A stretch of 64,000 nt of DNA from Scatophagus argus (taxonomy: Eukaryota > Chordata > Actinopteri > Scatophagidae), in contig NC_058497.1 of NCBI RefSeq assembly GCF_020382885.2, positions 19,460,330 to 19,524,329 of the forward strand, in the 5' to 3' direction. The notes under the pieces were generated by a model. It ran no database searches and was not told the origin of the DNA. It was given only the letters and a program-made list of their open reading frames with translations. Each line of letters begins with the position of its first letter. Position 1 is the stretch's first letter. The translations under genes were made by a program, and so were the position numbers. Shown here piece after piece: positions 1-12,200 of this stretch.

Positions 1-1072
1 CACTTCATGAGGGAAGTTTCATCAAAGAAAAAACCTTGCGACTTAAAGCAAATTTACTACTGCTCACTCTCGAGTCGAGCAAGAGGAAAGACTCAAGCAG
101 CAAACAAAAATCTTGTCAAAGCGAGTTGTTGGAGATGTGTGATCCAGCATTTTGGCGAGAAGGATGATTCACATTTCACAGAATCAGGGCAGAGTGTGAA
201 ATGCTATAACAAACTGGAGCTGCTCTTCCCCAGGAGAGTGGGGCTGTCTGACTTTGAGATTTTCCGTTTGAACAAGCGCTGCACATTTGATTTGTGTGCG
301 TCTCACGCGGAGGATTAGAGTTCAAAGTGTCCACTTAAGTCCTCCCACTTTGCCAACCACTGCACTTCTGGTAATTAAGCCCCCAGATCAAGCAGCACAT
401 ACAGAGAAATGAACAATGACTGTGCTGATGAGGAGGGTGCTCGCCACAACCTCGATTCCCACGAGGCAGATTATAGGACTGAATACCTGCTATGACACAC
501 ACTGGAAGACAGCAAAACCCTTCTGACAGCTGGACTGCACATCTCTCCTGGTCCACAAGATATTTGCTATATTGTGATCCATCGCTCATCTTTGACATGA
601 ACAACTGCCAGTGTTTCAAAAATCTGTTTGTTCATGGAGGTTAATATACCCTCTCCAGGTAGGCTGTGTTGTTGTTGTGCATTTGTTTGCTTTCTTATTC
701 TACACATCCAAGAAAAAAAAAAACAAATATATATATATATATAAATGCAATGATTGACATGCACAGGCAGAGACAGCTGTCCATCAGCACAGGCTCACAC
801 TTGTTAAAGAACAAGCATTCACATTTAAAAAAAGTGTCAATAACACTGAGAAAAAAAAAAACTTCAGAAAGCTAAAAATGTTTCTCTACAGGGCTGTCAA
901 AATTACTTGCATCCTGTAAATCTGTGGGTTGCCCAAATTCTAAAGAGCAGTAGAGGAATGCTGCCATCTGGTGGTTATTTGTCAACTATTTGTGCACAGT
1001 TTTTGTGCTATTCTGAACATGTTATTCACCTAGATTTTCATCCATGGTCAAGAATTAAAAACTTTCACTCAC
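1..1072 (-). other. rpa1 intron 6 (partial)
   Basis: I see no further rpa1 exon here. The stretch is AT-rich, with poly-A runs (713-723, 851-860, 1262-1271) and a short AT dinucleotide run at 727-742. The following exon, for the linker and DBD-A, should lie to the left of the window. Confidence 0.6.
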
Positions 1073-2671
1073 CTTCATTTCGGTTTTGTGGCTGTAGTGG
1101 TGGGCGGACTTCAGGGTTTGGCACCGACTGTGGCCCTTTGCTCTGACCTGCAAGGAAGATTTGACATGACTCTCAGCCTACAGCGACGGTACAACCCATC
1201 ATGTATGACTGATGCACTGTGTAAATAAATGCACATGTATATTTATTGAGCACTGCTTCAGAAAAAAAAAAGAATTATTCAGAAATCAGCAAATACTCTG
1301 AAATGTGTCATCAGTCCTTACCTTCAGTGTAAGGAATAGGGTCACCTATTCTTCCAGGTACATCTTCAGCAGGCTTGATGACATCAATTTCCAAAATGAT
1401 TACAACCCGTCTGAAATGAGACGTCACCATAAATCACAGAAAACATCCCCGTATGCGTTTAGTTTCGGAAGAGAATTACCAAATATGCTTACAATTATAT
1501 AGTCAGTGGGCAAATCTGTCCATCAAGATATAAAAAGCAGTAAAAAAAATTGCATACCGTCCATCCTTCAGTATATTAGTCACGTGCCTCTTGAGTACGC
1601 AGATGCAGTTTGGTGCCAGTTTGTTCTCTTCAGCCATGTGGTTCAGCTGAGTCGAGAGCATGAAGGCTGCAAAGTCGCACAAAAGCAAGAGAGGAAAATC
1701 AGACAGGGGCAGTCAACATTCATTAGAAAATTAAATCAATATATCAAACTTTTCTGTATTTATGAGGTCTAAGGGTTTTGAAAAACCAGGTACTTACAGG
1801 ACAGAGTGTGTCGTCCATCACTCATCATCACCCGAAAGCGAGCTGGGCCATTTCCTCCCTCAATTCTGCGAATGTTCTGAAAAGATATATGAGTGAAAAT
1901 GCTCAGTATATGAAAAAAAATAAATAAATAAATAAAATGTGTCTCCTCTAATATTATGTTTGTCCAGTCAGGTTATTCTGAATCCTTTGACAGCATTCAT
2001 TCCATTTAGTTTTGTTGTATGGTGCATTCATTTGTTTGGTAAATAAAATACTCACAGCTGCCACCTACCAAATGTAGCAGCAGCAGTATTTTGAATTATG
2101 ATTTGTGTGTCATGATTGTTACCACATACCGGGAAAAGTGAAGTCAGTGGGTCAGCAGTAGCATTAAGAAAACACTGTGATATATAGATATATATATTGT
2201 TGTTACTCACCGCCAACTGAAGCACTGCGTCATTGCCACCGGTGCCATTTGATAGAGCCTGTAAGCACCAAAGTTAGCTTAAGCCACTCGATGTCAGATT
2301 TGATATGTGACACATTGTTTCACTGAAAAATTTCCGAGTTACATACACATAATGATAACTTGGAGCCCAATTTCGACCGCGTCTGACAATAGAATCCACA
2401 AGCTAACCATGCCAACTTAAATTGATACAAACGTTAACAATACTGCTAATATGTCATTAAGCTAGCGTTGCCGAACGTCTGTGTTTTCGTTTTGTTCCTT
2501 TACAGAAAGCGGTTATGCAAATAAATAAGTGCTGGTCACTCCATCTGAACAAAGACTGCGCATCAAACTGAACCACATCGCGTTAAACTTTGGCAGTTTT
2601 GTATTGAATAACATGTTTCAGTAAGTATACTTAAGCCTTACCTCTATCGCACCCTCTGTGAGCTTCGTCAT
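1073..2671 (-). CDS. rpa1: rpa1, replication protein A 70-kDa subunit (5' part only)
   Basis: Large subunit of the RPA trimer, which coats single-stranded DNA in replication, repair and checkpoint signalling in the nucleus. Six coding exons are visible: 2642-2671, 2211-2258, 1798-1876, 1558-1666, 1322-1410 and 1073-1147, 430 nt or about 143 residues. They encode the N-terminal OB fold (DBD-F): start MTKLTEGAIE, then core matches such as MSDG, HTLSSFML, STQLN and KDGRRVV, and the PGRIGDPIPYTE segment that leads into the flexible linker. The basic residues of the protein-binding cleft (Arg in AIR and in PARFR) are present. The ATG at 2671 is chosen because it gives the family's short N-terminus; intron 1 interrupts exactly after codon 10. 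The DNA-binding domains A-C lie beyond the left edge, so the gene is partial by window truncation, not broken. An E2F-like palindrome lies about 105 bp upstream. Identification is strong; exon edges were read by eye. Confidence 0.95.
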
Positions 2672-2900
2672 GTCTGTGAGGAGCTAACTTAGAGACAAAA
2701 AGACAACTTCACTGAAATAAGAACTGCTTCACTGATGTGCTCCTGCCTTTGACAGTACTCAATGAATTGTGTCGTTGGCGCCAACAACTTGGACAAACGC
2801 GCGAAGCGTCGTACGGGTTGCTCTAGTTTCCGTTTCCGCTCACAGATCTGACTTCAGTGTGCAGTCAGACAGCACCGTGAATGTGTCGGCTTAGTAACAG
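2672..2900 (-). promoter_or_regulatory. rpa1 promoter and 5' UTR region
   Basis: CpG-containing stretch directly upstream of the rpa1 start codon. It contains a perfect 10-bp palindrome TTGGCGCCAA at 2775-2784, close to the E2F consensus on both strands, and a CpG-dense segment at 2796-2830. No clear TATA box was seen. E2F control of S-phase genes is established knowledge; its use here is inferred. Confidence 0.55.
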
Positions 2901-3905
2901 CTACAAAACTGACCGGAGACCAGTCTCATGAATGTCAGCGCCAACCATAACGTGACGTCAGGTTCTTAAAACGTTGCGTTCAAAGCCAAAAGAAAATGGG
3001 AGATTTTATACTTCACTATCACTACTTTTTTAATGGATGTAAACAAAACATTGGATGTTATTATAGAAATTATAGGTTACAACTTTTGAAAGTGTAGTAC
3101 AGTGGATGTTTTTTCAGTGTCTCTTTTGTGCTAAAATACATTCAATGACAATTCACACAATGAATAGGAGATTTATGTAAAAGTTATACAAGAAGTAACC
3201 TTTCTTTCAATCTTTTTACTTACATATTCTACATATTCTTTCACTGTGGAAATAATGTAATGGTTACAGTGAACAAAAATTGGTAATAAAGAATAAAAAA
3301 TATAAACAAAAACAAATTTTGCATATATGAAGTGACAGCTTCTACCACCTCCTTTTTATTGCAGGTCATTATGCCACCACTTTAACCACTTGTTTTGTCA
3401 GAGAGACAAGGTAAAAACTGATGTGATCGGACCACCAAACACCAGTTGGATACTTGCTTTGTCTTCTGTTTAATCTTTTCCCCTCTTAATCAATGCATCA
3501 ATTTCAGATTACAGTAAATCTTTAGTTCAAGAAGACAATAAAACCCATAACCTTTATTACTTCACTTTATTATCCCATTACATGTAATCTTTTTAAAAAC
3601 AACTTTAACTACATACAAAATTGTGCAGTCATGCTGTGAAAAGGTCCTTACATTTGGAAATTTCTTGCATCATATCATAATTTTAAAAGTTTCTTCACCA
3701 GGAAATGTCATGAAATATATTTTTAAAAGAAATAAGTGCTTTTCTTCACATGGGATACTGGGCTATTTTGTGTGTTTATTTGACAGTGAAATAGACACAT
3801 ATGAAGCATCTGTTTCCACACACATGCTGATCGAGCTATGTGATACTGTACATTTAATCTGTACAATCATAGAGGTCTTGGTCTGGGCAGTGCATGTATT
3901 AGTCC
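2901..3905. other. Spacer: rpa1 upstream flank and serpinf2 3' UTR/flank
   Basis: No coding exon seen. The right part should contain the serpinf2 3' UTR: minus-strand AATAAA signals (TTTATT on the plus strand) occur near 3552, 3566 and 3776, just beyond the serpinf2 stop. The left part is AT-rich unique-looking DNA. Confidence 0.5.
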
Positions 3906-6384
3906 TTACTTAGGTGGGCCTCCAAATGAGCCAACATGATTTTTATCAATTGGGAATCCCACTTTATCTTTGCTGCCGAGTTCTCCCCTCTGCAAAACAG
4001 GAGCTCCAGGATTTGGGTTGTTGATGACACCCATGAAGATTGGCACTTGAGTCACATCATCCATCAGGGCAAAGAAGAAAGGTTGGATCAGGTGGAAAAC
4101 AGGGCTGGATGCCCGTGAGATGACCACAGTGGTGGCTGCAGCAGCCTCTGCACCCTCCTCATTAATCTCCATGCTAGACTTATGCATCACACTGGATACC
4201 AGCAAGGGGCCGTCTGCCATTTCAGCCAAGTTGGGACTAGAAAACACCTCTCCTAGGCCTAACACAGGGCAGAAAAGACAAGATTTATTCTAGTTCACTT
4301 TGTGTTTGAAACTTCCATTGAGTAATAAATGTGTGGTAAATAACATCACAAAGAAAGACCAAGGGAAACAATGAGGTCTTACCCAGTTTGGAAAAAACAT
4401 CCTTTAGCTCTTGAGCATACTCCAGCTTAAATTTAGGAACTTTAACTTGAATGGCCTTCTCCTTTGGCAGACGATTATACAGATCTGAGAGATTCAGCTT
4501 TGTGGAAAGTGAAGACACATTCACCTCACCAGACATAGGCATGACCACCAACAAGCTCATGGACTTCATGAATGGGAAACTCGCTACCTGCACAGGAAGG
4601 AGAAACGGTGTTGTAATAAAACTGAGGTTATGTCAGTAATTTAAGTTTCTGTTCAAAATGTATGGTGAGAGGTAAGTGTATTTTGAGAACAGTGATCGAA
4701 CCGTGATGAAATGATATTTTACCTGAGCCTCCAGTTCATTATCAATAAATAAACTCAAAGGATGTTTAGCGTCTTCCATCACTTCAACATCAACCATGCG
4801 TTTGTCGTCAAGGTAGAACACGCCTCTAGAGGTAAAGCGTGGGTCGAATCGGGCTTTCCACTCTCCTGTGGGTAACGCATTCAGCTTTAGTCAGCAGCAT
4901 AATTCAAACATTAACTTATGAAAAAGAAAACTTGCAAACACAGTACATTTCACTGGTTATTTCCCCTGGGATCTTGGGGAATAAGTATTCTCAGCAAACA
5001 TGACATAGAAATGAGGCTAATTATACGAATAAGGGAACGTTTCACCTTTGAAATGAACAGCATTAATGAGCATGAGGAGCAGATTGGGTGGTAAGGCAGA
5101 CAGGAAGTCAGTCATTTTTCCATTAGTTGAGTTGTGCACCCAGTCATTGATCTGCTGCAGGCTCTCCAAGACTGCTGGCTCCGAGTCATATAACCGCTGA
5201 GACTCATCAACAAACTTCTGTTTTGGCTGAAACCCTAAAACACATGATAAACACATGCTCTGTCAGGCTCTGTTTCTCTTAAACCTGCTCTTAAGGTCAA
5301 TATACTACTAACAGAAATTATAAGAAAATGTTCCTGGCAGCAGCAATGGTAAAGTCCCAACTTTTAGCATAGTTAAAAATGATTTCCTAGTTCTTTCTAG
5401 CGAGTAACCTTGGCGCAGGAAGATACGTGTGGCAATCTGCAGGTCAGTGTTTCTGAGCTGCTCTAAGACATTATGCAGAGACTCGTGGTAGCAGGGGAGA
5501 GTGTTTTCATGGAGATGATGCATCAGCAGCTCCTGTGTCTCATTTGCTGCACCTGTAAAGAAGAGGGGTGGAATAATTGGATGAGAACTGTGACCATCCC
5601 GAGACTACTATAAAGTTTGGCAAGTTGCTGACATAGATCATCAAATGTGATGATCATATACTTGTAGAAAACAAGCTGTTTAGTTACAGTATGTCATGTA
5701 AAAGCTGCAGCAGGACATGCATACCTAAAGTCAACTGGGAGAGTGCTAATGATATGCTGAAGGGAGATATGATGACATTCGGCTCCTCAGGCGTCGTCTC
5801 CAGGTTCTGCAGCAGCTGCACACCAAGTTTTTGAATGGCAGCAGCAATGGCCTCCCTGGAGTGTGGGCTTCGCCCAATAGGCCAACAGTCCTCATCTTCT
5901 TTCTCCTCTGATGAACTCCCATTGGGCCCGCTACTTATGGTTGTTGCAATTATAGGTGCTTCTGTGATATGTGCAGTTGGTGGTTGTGGTGTACTTTCAT
6001 TTTCTACTTTCTAAAAGCAGGAATATAAGAAAGAGTTAAGTACAAGGACACATTTTCCAAACTGTGAATTTAGATGTCCGAAATAACTGCTGTGACACAA
6101 CTCGCACAATGAGAGAAAAAAAAAAAACCTCCAAACATTTCTATTTTGCCACTAACCTCTATGGGGTGGCTGGGCATCAAAGGAATGAGAGGCACCAAAG
6201 GGATTGACTCATTGTCTGCCACTTCAGCATACTGTTGAGCAGAAAGAGAGTATAAAATAACCATCTATACAAGCACTATATAATCTAACAAAATCCTGAA
6301 AGTGATTTGTAAATAATGTTTGCATTTTACAGTGACTGCTTGGCTGCAAAGACAGATCAGCAGGAGTGTCAGATGAAGGTCCAT
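3906..6384 (-). CDS. serpinf2: serpinf2, alpha-2-antiplasmin (serpin F2)
   Basis: Secreted serine protease inhibitor of plasmin, limiting fibrinolysis. Coding exons: 6331-6384, 6157-6231, 5725-6010, 5409-5552, 5046-5234, 4723-4865, 4383-4587 and 3906-4258; 1449 nt, 482 aa (human about 491). Residues 1-18 form a hydrophobic signal peptide. Residues 19-84 are a Pro/Ser/acidic N-terminal extension. The serpin fold follows, with NVIISPFSISLALSQLTLG, LINAVHFKGEWKARFDP and the C-terminal NPNP motif. Cys85 and Cys159 sit where the human protein has its disulfide. The reactive loop reads EEGAEAAAATTVVISRAS, putting Arg414 at P1, as in human (Arg-Met there, Arg-Ala here). The 33-residue tail after NPNP is shorter than the human tail but still ends in Lys (GGPPK), the type of residue that binds plasmin kringles. 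PEDF (serpinf1) is excluded because its loop differs and it lacks this tail. An untranslated first exon probably lies upstream, since an acceptor-like site lies near 6401. Confidence 0.95.
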
Positions 6385-9222
6385 GTCCTTGCAACTTATC
6401 TGTGAAAGACAGATATTATGTCAGCTGAAAAAATACAGGACCTGGTCACTTTTATGGAACAATAAATCATGTTCAAACCTTTAAAAACGCAACACCCTCA
6501 CCTTCTGTTTATAGTTTTGTTGCTGTAATGCAGGTCTCAAAGACTTTGATTCTACTTAGTCGCCCTGATCATCTGGAATTATGCCTAAAAACATGAGAGC
6601 CACACAGAAGGACTTTATAAAATGTACACTAAGATTTCCACACAAAAGTTGAGTGCTTTCAGCAGATATCCAGGCCATCTTGAACCATATCCTAATATTG
6701 TAGATTTATTGTTCAATAAAGCATATTTAAAGGCTATACACTTTGAGGAACAGGAAATCCATATAGCTTAGCATTAACAATTCCATCAGTGCAATGTGGT
6801 GGTAAAGACTTTCTGTATTCAAGTCAACATAAAATATGCAAATATTTAAAAAGTCATTAAAGACATAGTGCTATAGTCCCTTTTGCAGCCCTTACACAAA
6901 CATTAAAAATACAATGTACAATAGAGTCCCAATAAGTTTATGAAAATATATTTGATCTTACCTTAAATTTAAATTAGAAAAAAACCTGCTGCCTTGTCCA
7001 AAAAAGGAGCGACTAAGTGACTGCTGATGGCAGAATTCCTGAGAGTAAAAGATTGGCACTTGCTCAGCAAACAGTTAAATATCAACTTGCATTGATTGGG
7101 GCCTCGTTTAAGCCACTATTTGTTTGTAATCGTAGGTACTGAGACTCACCCGGGGTTAAATACTGAAGACCGACTTAGGCTTAGCTATTTTGCTCTCTCT
7201 CTCTCACGGGCAGGTGATAATATCATGCATGACATAGCTCAAGTCTCTGATGGGACACTTGACAGGTTAATTGCATAAGTGGGGTTAATCCAACTCTGTG
7301 TGGGCAAACAAATACAACTTTCTGACACCAGCGTTACGCATGTGCTATCAGAGAACACAAGCCCACGTTTCCGAGAATCCCCTGGCTGTGACAGGTCACC
7401 ATCTTCACAGAACACACCACCGCACTGGACTACTGAGTCTGATTAAAAACTGTGGTTCTATGCTGTGACCAATACTTAGTGAAGAGGGACAGACATTATG
7501 ATAAAAATAAACGTATTCAGCTGATTTGGTCACATTTCTGGTCACACTAAGCAAAAGTGATATCTTTTAGACCACATGACACATGTCTGTAAACACAAGA
7601 GGGGACTTTGTTCATTCTGAGCTCTACTGACTCAGCCAAGATCGGCAGGCAATGCTGGGAGTCATAATAAATCCAGGTGAATCACACAGAATTGGAACGG
7701 ACACAAAAAATTCAAACAGTTCTTTTATTAATCCAGTTAATAAATAAGCGTTTTCATTGACTTCTTTTAAAATGCTCAAAGAGATACCGGAGCAATTATG
7801 GATATGCAACTACAAATTACCTTTTACAAAAAAACAAAAAAAAAAGTCTGTTGTTTGATGATCATTGAGATTTCATTTGATGTTTACAAAAAACAGAAGA
7901 TATCAAAAGGTCTAATGCACATGTCTGAGCATTCTGAAATTCAGGCAAATAATTAGAAAAGTAAGCTGACTGTGTTTTACAACATGACAGTGATAAAACT
8001 CAAACAGGAGAGCTTCAGTCGCTGGATGTTAGTGGCCTTTGAACAACGCTGACAGATTTATTAAGAGCTTAGTGGACACTGGGTTTGGTTGAAGGAATAC
8101 AAATCGACTGTAGCAAGTTGAACCACTTTTTTTTTTATTGATTTAGGACTTTTGTTGGTATCTTCTAAACATATTCATATCCAGTTACATATAAATGTTA
8201 AAATACAAAACTGTTTATCTTGGCATTGACTGCTCCTATGTTAGCCTTTGAAGTCAGAAATTATAAAGTGGTGAGTCAAAGTGGCATCTGCCCAGATGCA
8301 CTCCCAGTACAACGTTGCTACATGCTCTGACTGCTAAATTAACGTTTTAAAAACCCCCAAAGGAACTTCAAGTAATTTATTAGTGAATAAAAACATTCAG
8401 TATTTAAAATCTGTGTGAGAATCTAAATGTTACAAATGAGGCCATACTTGTGCAGCAGAATAAAGGCTGTATACTGAATGTTGTATGCAACGATGACTGA
8501 AGCGTTTCCACTCTGAGAAGATGCACTGAGGCTGTCGACAAAACAGTGACTAAACTTTTATTGTTCATGATGTGTAAACAATCTAATGTGAAAAAGACTC
8601 TCATGAAACACGGAGTGACGCTAACACATCTACAAATGATTTACAAATACTGCATAGTTTAATCAGTGCATTTAGATACGCGCGTATTTTAACATCAAGG
8701 GAAATGAAAGATGAGGTCAATGTATTTTTGGTGTTGTTATGCATCTATTTGGAAAGTGTAAACACTACATAAGAACCGTGTTTGGTTCCACCTTCCTGAG
8801 CACATCATCTGATTCGTTCTTTTGAACAGAATAACTGGCCTGGTCAAAAGAACAAACGACCTTATCAAGATAAGAATTCCCACCTATATACTATCTATAC
8901 ATCTATAGGCTCTTAAAATATCATGGGATTTACTGTACATGATAAATTTTCACTCCGAACCACACGATTCCTGTTCATTAAATTTGGTGCTGAAGGCCAG
9001 AGTGACAAGATTCGGTATACAAGAAGCTCATATGATGCCTTTGCTTGTGCTGATCCGTTCAAAAAGCAATACAGTGGAGGTGATAACCTGCTCCACCAGT
9101 ACAACTGACCTCTAGCACAGGAGGAGGGACAGAGCACTCGCATACCTGGAGTCTTCGCTAATAAGACACTTTCAAAGTCAGTGCTAAAAGCGTTTAGCGC
9201 AGCTGGGGGCCACTGATTTTCC
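6385..9222. other. Spacer: serpinf2 upstream region and wdr81 3' UTR
   Basis: No coding exon found. The left part (to about 7.3 kb) should hold the serpinf2 promoter and a non-coding exon. The right part lies directly downstream of the wdr81 stop and is probably a long 3' UTR: candidate minus-strand AATAAA signals (TTTATT) appear near 8558, 8374, 8134, 8056 and 7724. I cannot decide which is used. A short CT run lies at about 7191-7204. Confidence 0.45.
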
Positions 9223-12200
9223 CTAAGCTAATAACCGGATGGCCCCATTCTCAGAGCCCAGCAGCAAGAGCCTTTTGGTAGGCAAAACTGCCAGGCTGGT
9301 CATAGTGCCACGGAAGTTCTCTGAGCTCAGTTTAGTGCTGCTAACAGGGCTCAGGGAGATATCTGCCATGGAGTACACCCCGATCTTGTTAGCCACTGTT
9401 CCAGTTACAATCTCCGAACCGTAAAGGTCAAAGGCGTGAATGGGGTCGGACTGCGACCTGTACTGGCGAAGAGGCTTGTGTTCCAGATCTTTCCACACAG
9501 TGAGTGTGTAGTCCGTGGAGGAGCTGATGACCAAGTTTCCTTCTGCAGCCTGAAAAGTAAAACACAAGAAAGGAAGTCACTGACTGTTGCCATATCTCAG
9601 TCAACACTGCTTAAGGTTTTCCAACATCCTGTCTCAAGATTTGTGATTTACAAGTCCCTTGTAAATACTCCTTGTAACGAAACAAAATCTGAATACATTT
9701 AAGGTGAGAGATACTTGGAAAAAAAAACAAAAAACAAATGACATGATTTAATAGTTATTTCACATTAAAAATTCTTTACATAGAGGCAAATATATTCACA
9801 TAATAAGGCAACAGCTTCTTTCAATTTCTTAATTTGAATTATTAAGAATAGAAAGTACGAAAAACAGTGGGCTTGCAGTGTTCCTGCACCCACAAACTTA
9901 GACTCATTAAACTGAATTACTTGGATAATGTTTATTTATGACAAAATGTATTTCATATAACATAAGATAATTAACAGGGTGCATTTGCTTTTAATTGTTT
10001 TTTAGCGAAATATGAAAACAGCCACAACATTTTAAGTGAAGTCTGAGTAATATGAACGTGCCAATGAGAACCAATGTGGTCTTTCTAATGAGTAACCTGT
10101 GTCCATATTTGCCTAAACTTGTGCCTTTAAAACTAGAAATACAATCCTTGACCTAATTTGGGGTTAAATAAAGTTTGCTCATCCTTGCGCTCTGTTGACA
10201 ACAGATTTGCTGGGTACAACTTTCACCATCTCTGCACTACTTCATATCTCTCCACCACTACTTTTAGCGGATGTCAGTGTAAAAGCCACTTGGCTGATCC
10301 TCTTCTTGAATATTTATCACATGGAAACTGAAAAGCACAGCCACACCTTCTGGCTTGGGATTGTGATGTGGTCCAGGACAATTTTTTTTTCAGAAATTTC
10401 TTTTGGGACGGTACGGGTGTCATGCCATGGTGTTTTAAGACTAAATTAACACTACATCTGTTAGATTACAAGCTGAATTCCAGCACCATTACTCTTCTTG
10501 GTAATTTCAAACCCACTGCAGTGAAACCCCTTTTACACCAAGCTCTCAGCCTGCATCAAAAACTGGTCAGGCATCAGAGTAAAATTCTCCCACAGTCATG
10601 TAGATAGCCCAGCAAGAGCTCTGGGTGAGACATATGGATGAAACGTAGATTGCTCAGGACAAAAGAGTTAATATAATTGTCAAGTGATACACTGGAACTG
10701 CATGGACTCATTAAGTCTGACAAGGATTTCGTACTGACCAGATTCTGCTGGTTGATGCATCAAAACTTATAAGTCGACTCCCGGAAGACAATTTAAATAA
10801 TCTCCTCTGACTTTCACATCTTGTTTCTCAAAGATTTTATGGAAACAGTACTGGTTTGGAAGTGTTCACTGTGAAATAAACATGAATTATCTTCTTAACA
10901 GTCAAAGCCCATAGGCCTGTTGTATTTAATGTCATTACGATCATTCAAACCCCTCAAACACTCATGCAACCCTTACGGTATTTCAGCTCTGTCCATTGTG
11001 TGTGGCTTCAACCGTAAATTTATGTGACGCACTGCATGACCCGCATCTCCCGGCCCACGTCTTGTATAAACAACTTGACTGTTAGGAGCGCCCCACACGT
11101 CAGTATTGGGAAACACACACTGAATGAGTACTTGGTGTAACAAGGGCTCAAGTTAGTGTGTGGCCATCATTTAACTGAAGTATCTCTAAAGCAAAAAAGC
11201 AACTATTGTTCCACCCTGCAATCAGAAAAAAAAAAAAAAAAGATATTTCCTGAGACCTCGAACAACTTAAGATTTAAGAAGATATTTCTAATATCAAATG
11301 CATAATTTTTATATTATTGCGGTATGGCAACACAGTCAACCAATCTGCTGACTGCCCTAGTTTGTCATTGTTATAACTTCAAAATACATCAGAACATCAA
11401 AATACACTTCAAAATACATCAGAGTAAGGCCAGGTGACAGACCCCTCTGCCGAAATAATAATATTTAACCTGTTTATTGCATGCATAAGTATTGTTGTCA
11501 ACAGTCAAATCTTCATAGAATCTTTAAAATAGAATTTTTTACTGTCACTGGTAGATCATCTTTCAGTAGTCATAACACTGACTACATAATTACTGACTAC
11601 TGACAAAGCTGTTACCCAGAGGCAGCCATATTCAGTCGTAAGGTAAAGAGGAACTACACACACAGTGAAGTATACCTTCATTTGGAGGATATCTCCCTCA
11701 TGAGCCGGCCAGCCCTTCAGAATAAGTCCAGTCCGTGCGTCCAGCAGAACAATGAAACCAGTTGAGAAACCTGCCGCCACAGTGCGACCTGAAGGACTCA
11801 CTGCCAGGTAGCGGATGAGCCCAGCGCTCGCATTGTTGTAAGCCAGGCGAAATTCATGCTGCGGACACGGGGGCGGGGGGAGATTTGTCACTGGCACTGG
11901 CTGACATAACTTGAGTTGAGAAATATAAAAAGTGATGACTGATAATTGGTGGCTGCTGTATGAAGTACGTCTCAACACAACGATCTTGTTAAGTGAAATT
12001 GCTACCTGCAGTCCTGGTTTGCGAGGGTCAATGAAGCGGAGAACAGAATCCGCGCTGCCAAACACAACACTGCAGTGTGGAGCTGGCATTGTGGTGACAG
12101 CTGTGATGGGATTCTTCCCATCCACAGCTTCATATGAGCGGATCTGCTTGCCTAAGGAAAACAGATATAGTTAGAAAAATACAGTTTGCTCATTTTATCC

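Noticed and set aside
3906-6384. Assignment of the serpin to serpinf1 (PEDF), also a neighbour of RPA1 in human
   Set aside because: An Arg P1 inhibitory loop with an Ala-rich hinge, an NPNP end and a Lys-terminated tail are antiplasmin features; PEDF is non-inhibitory and lacks the tail.
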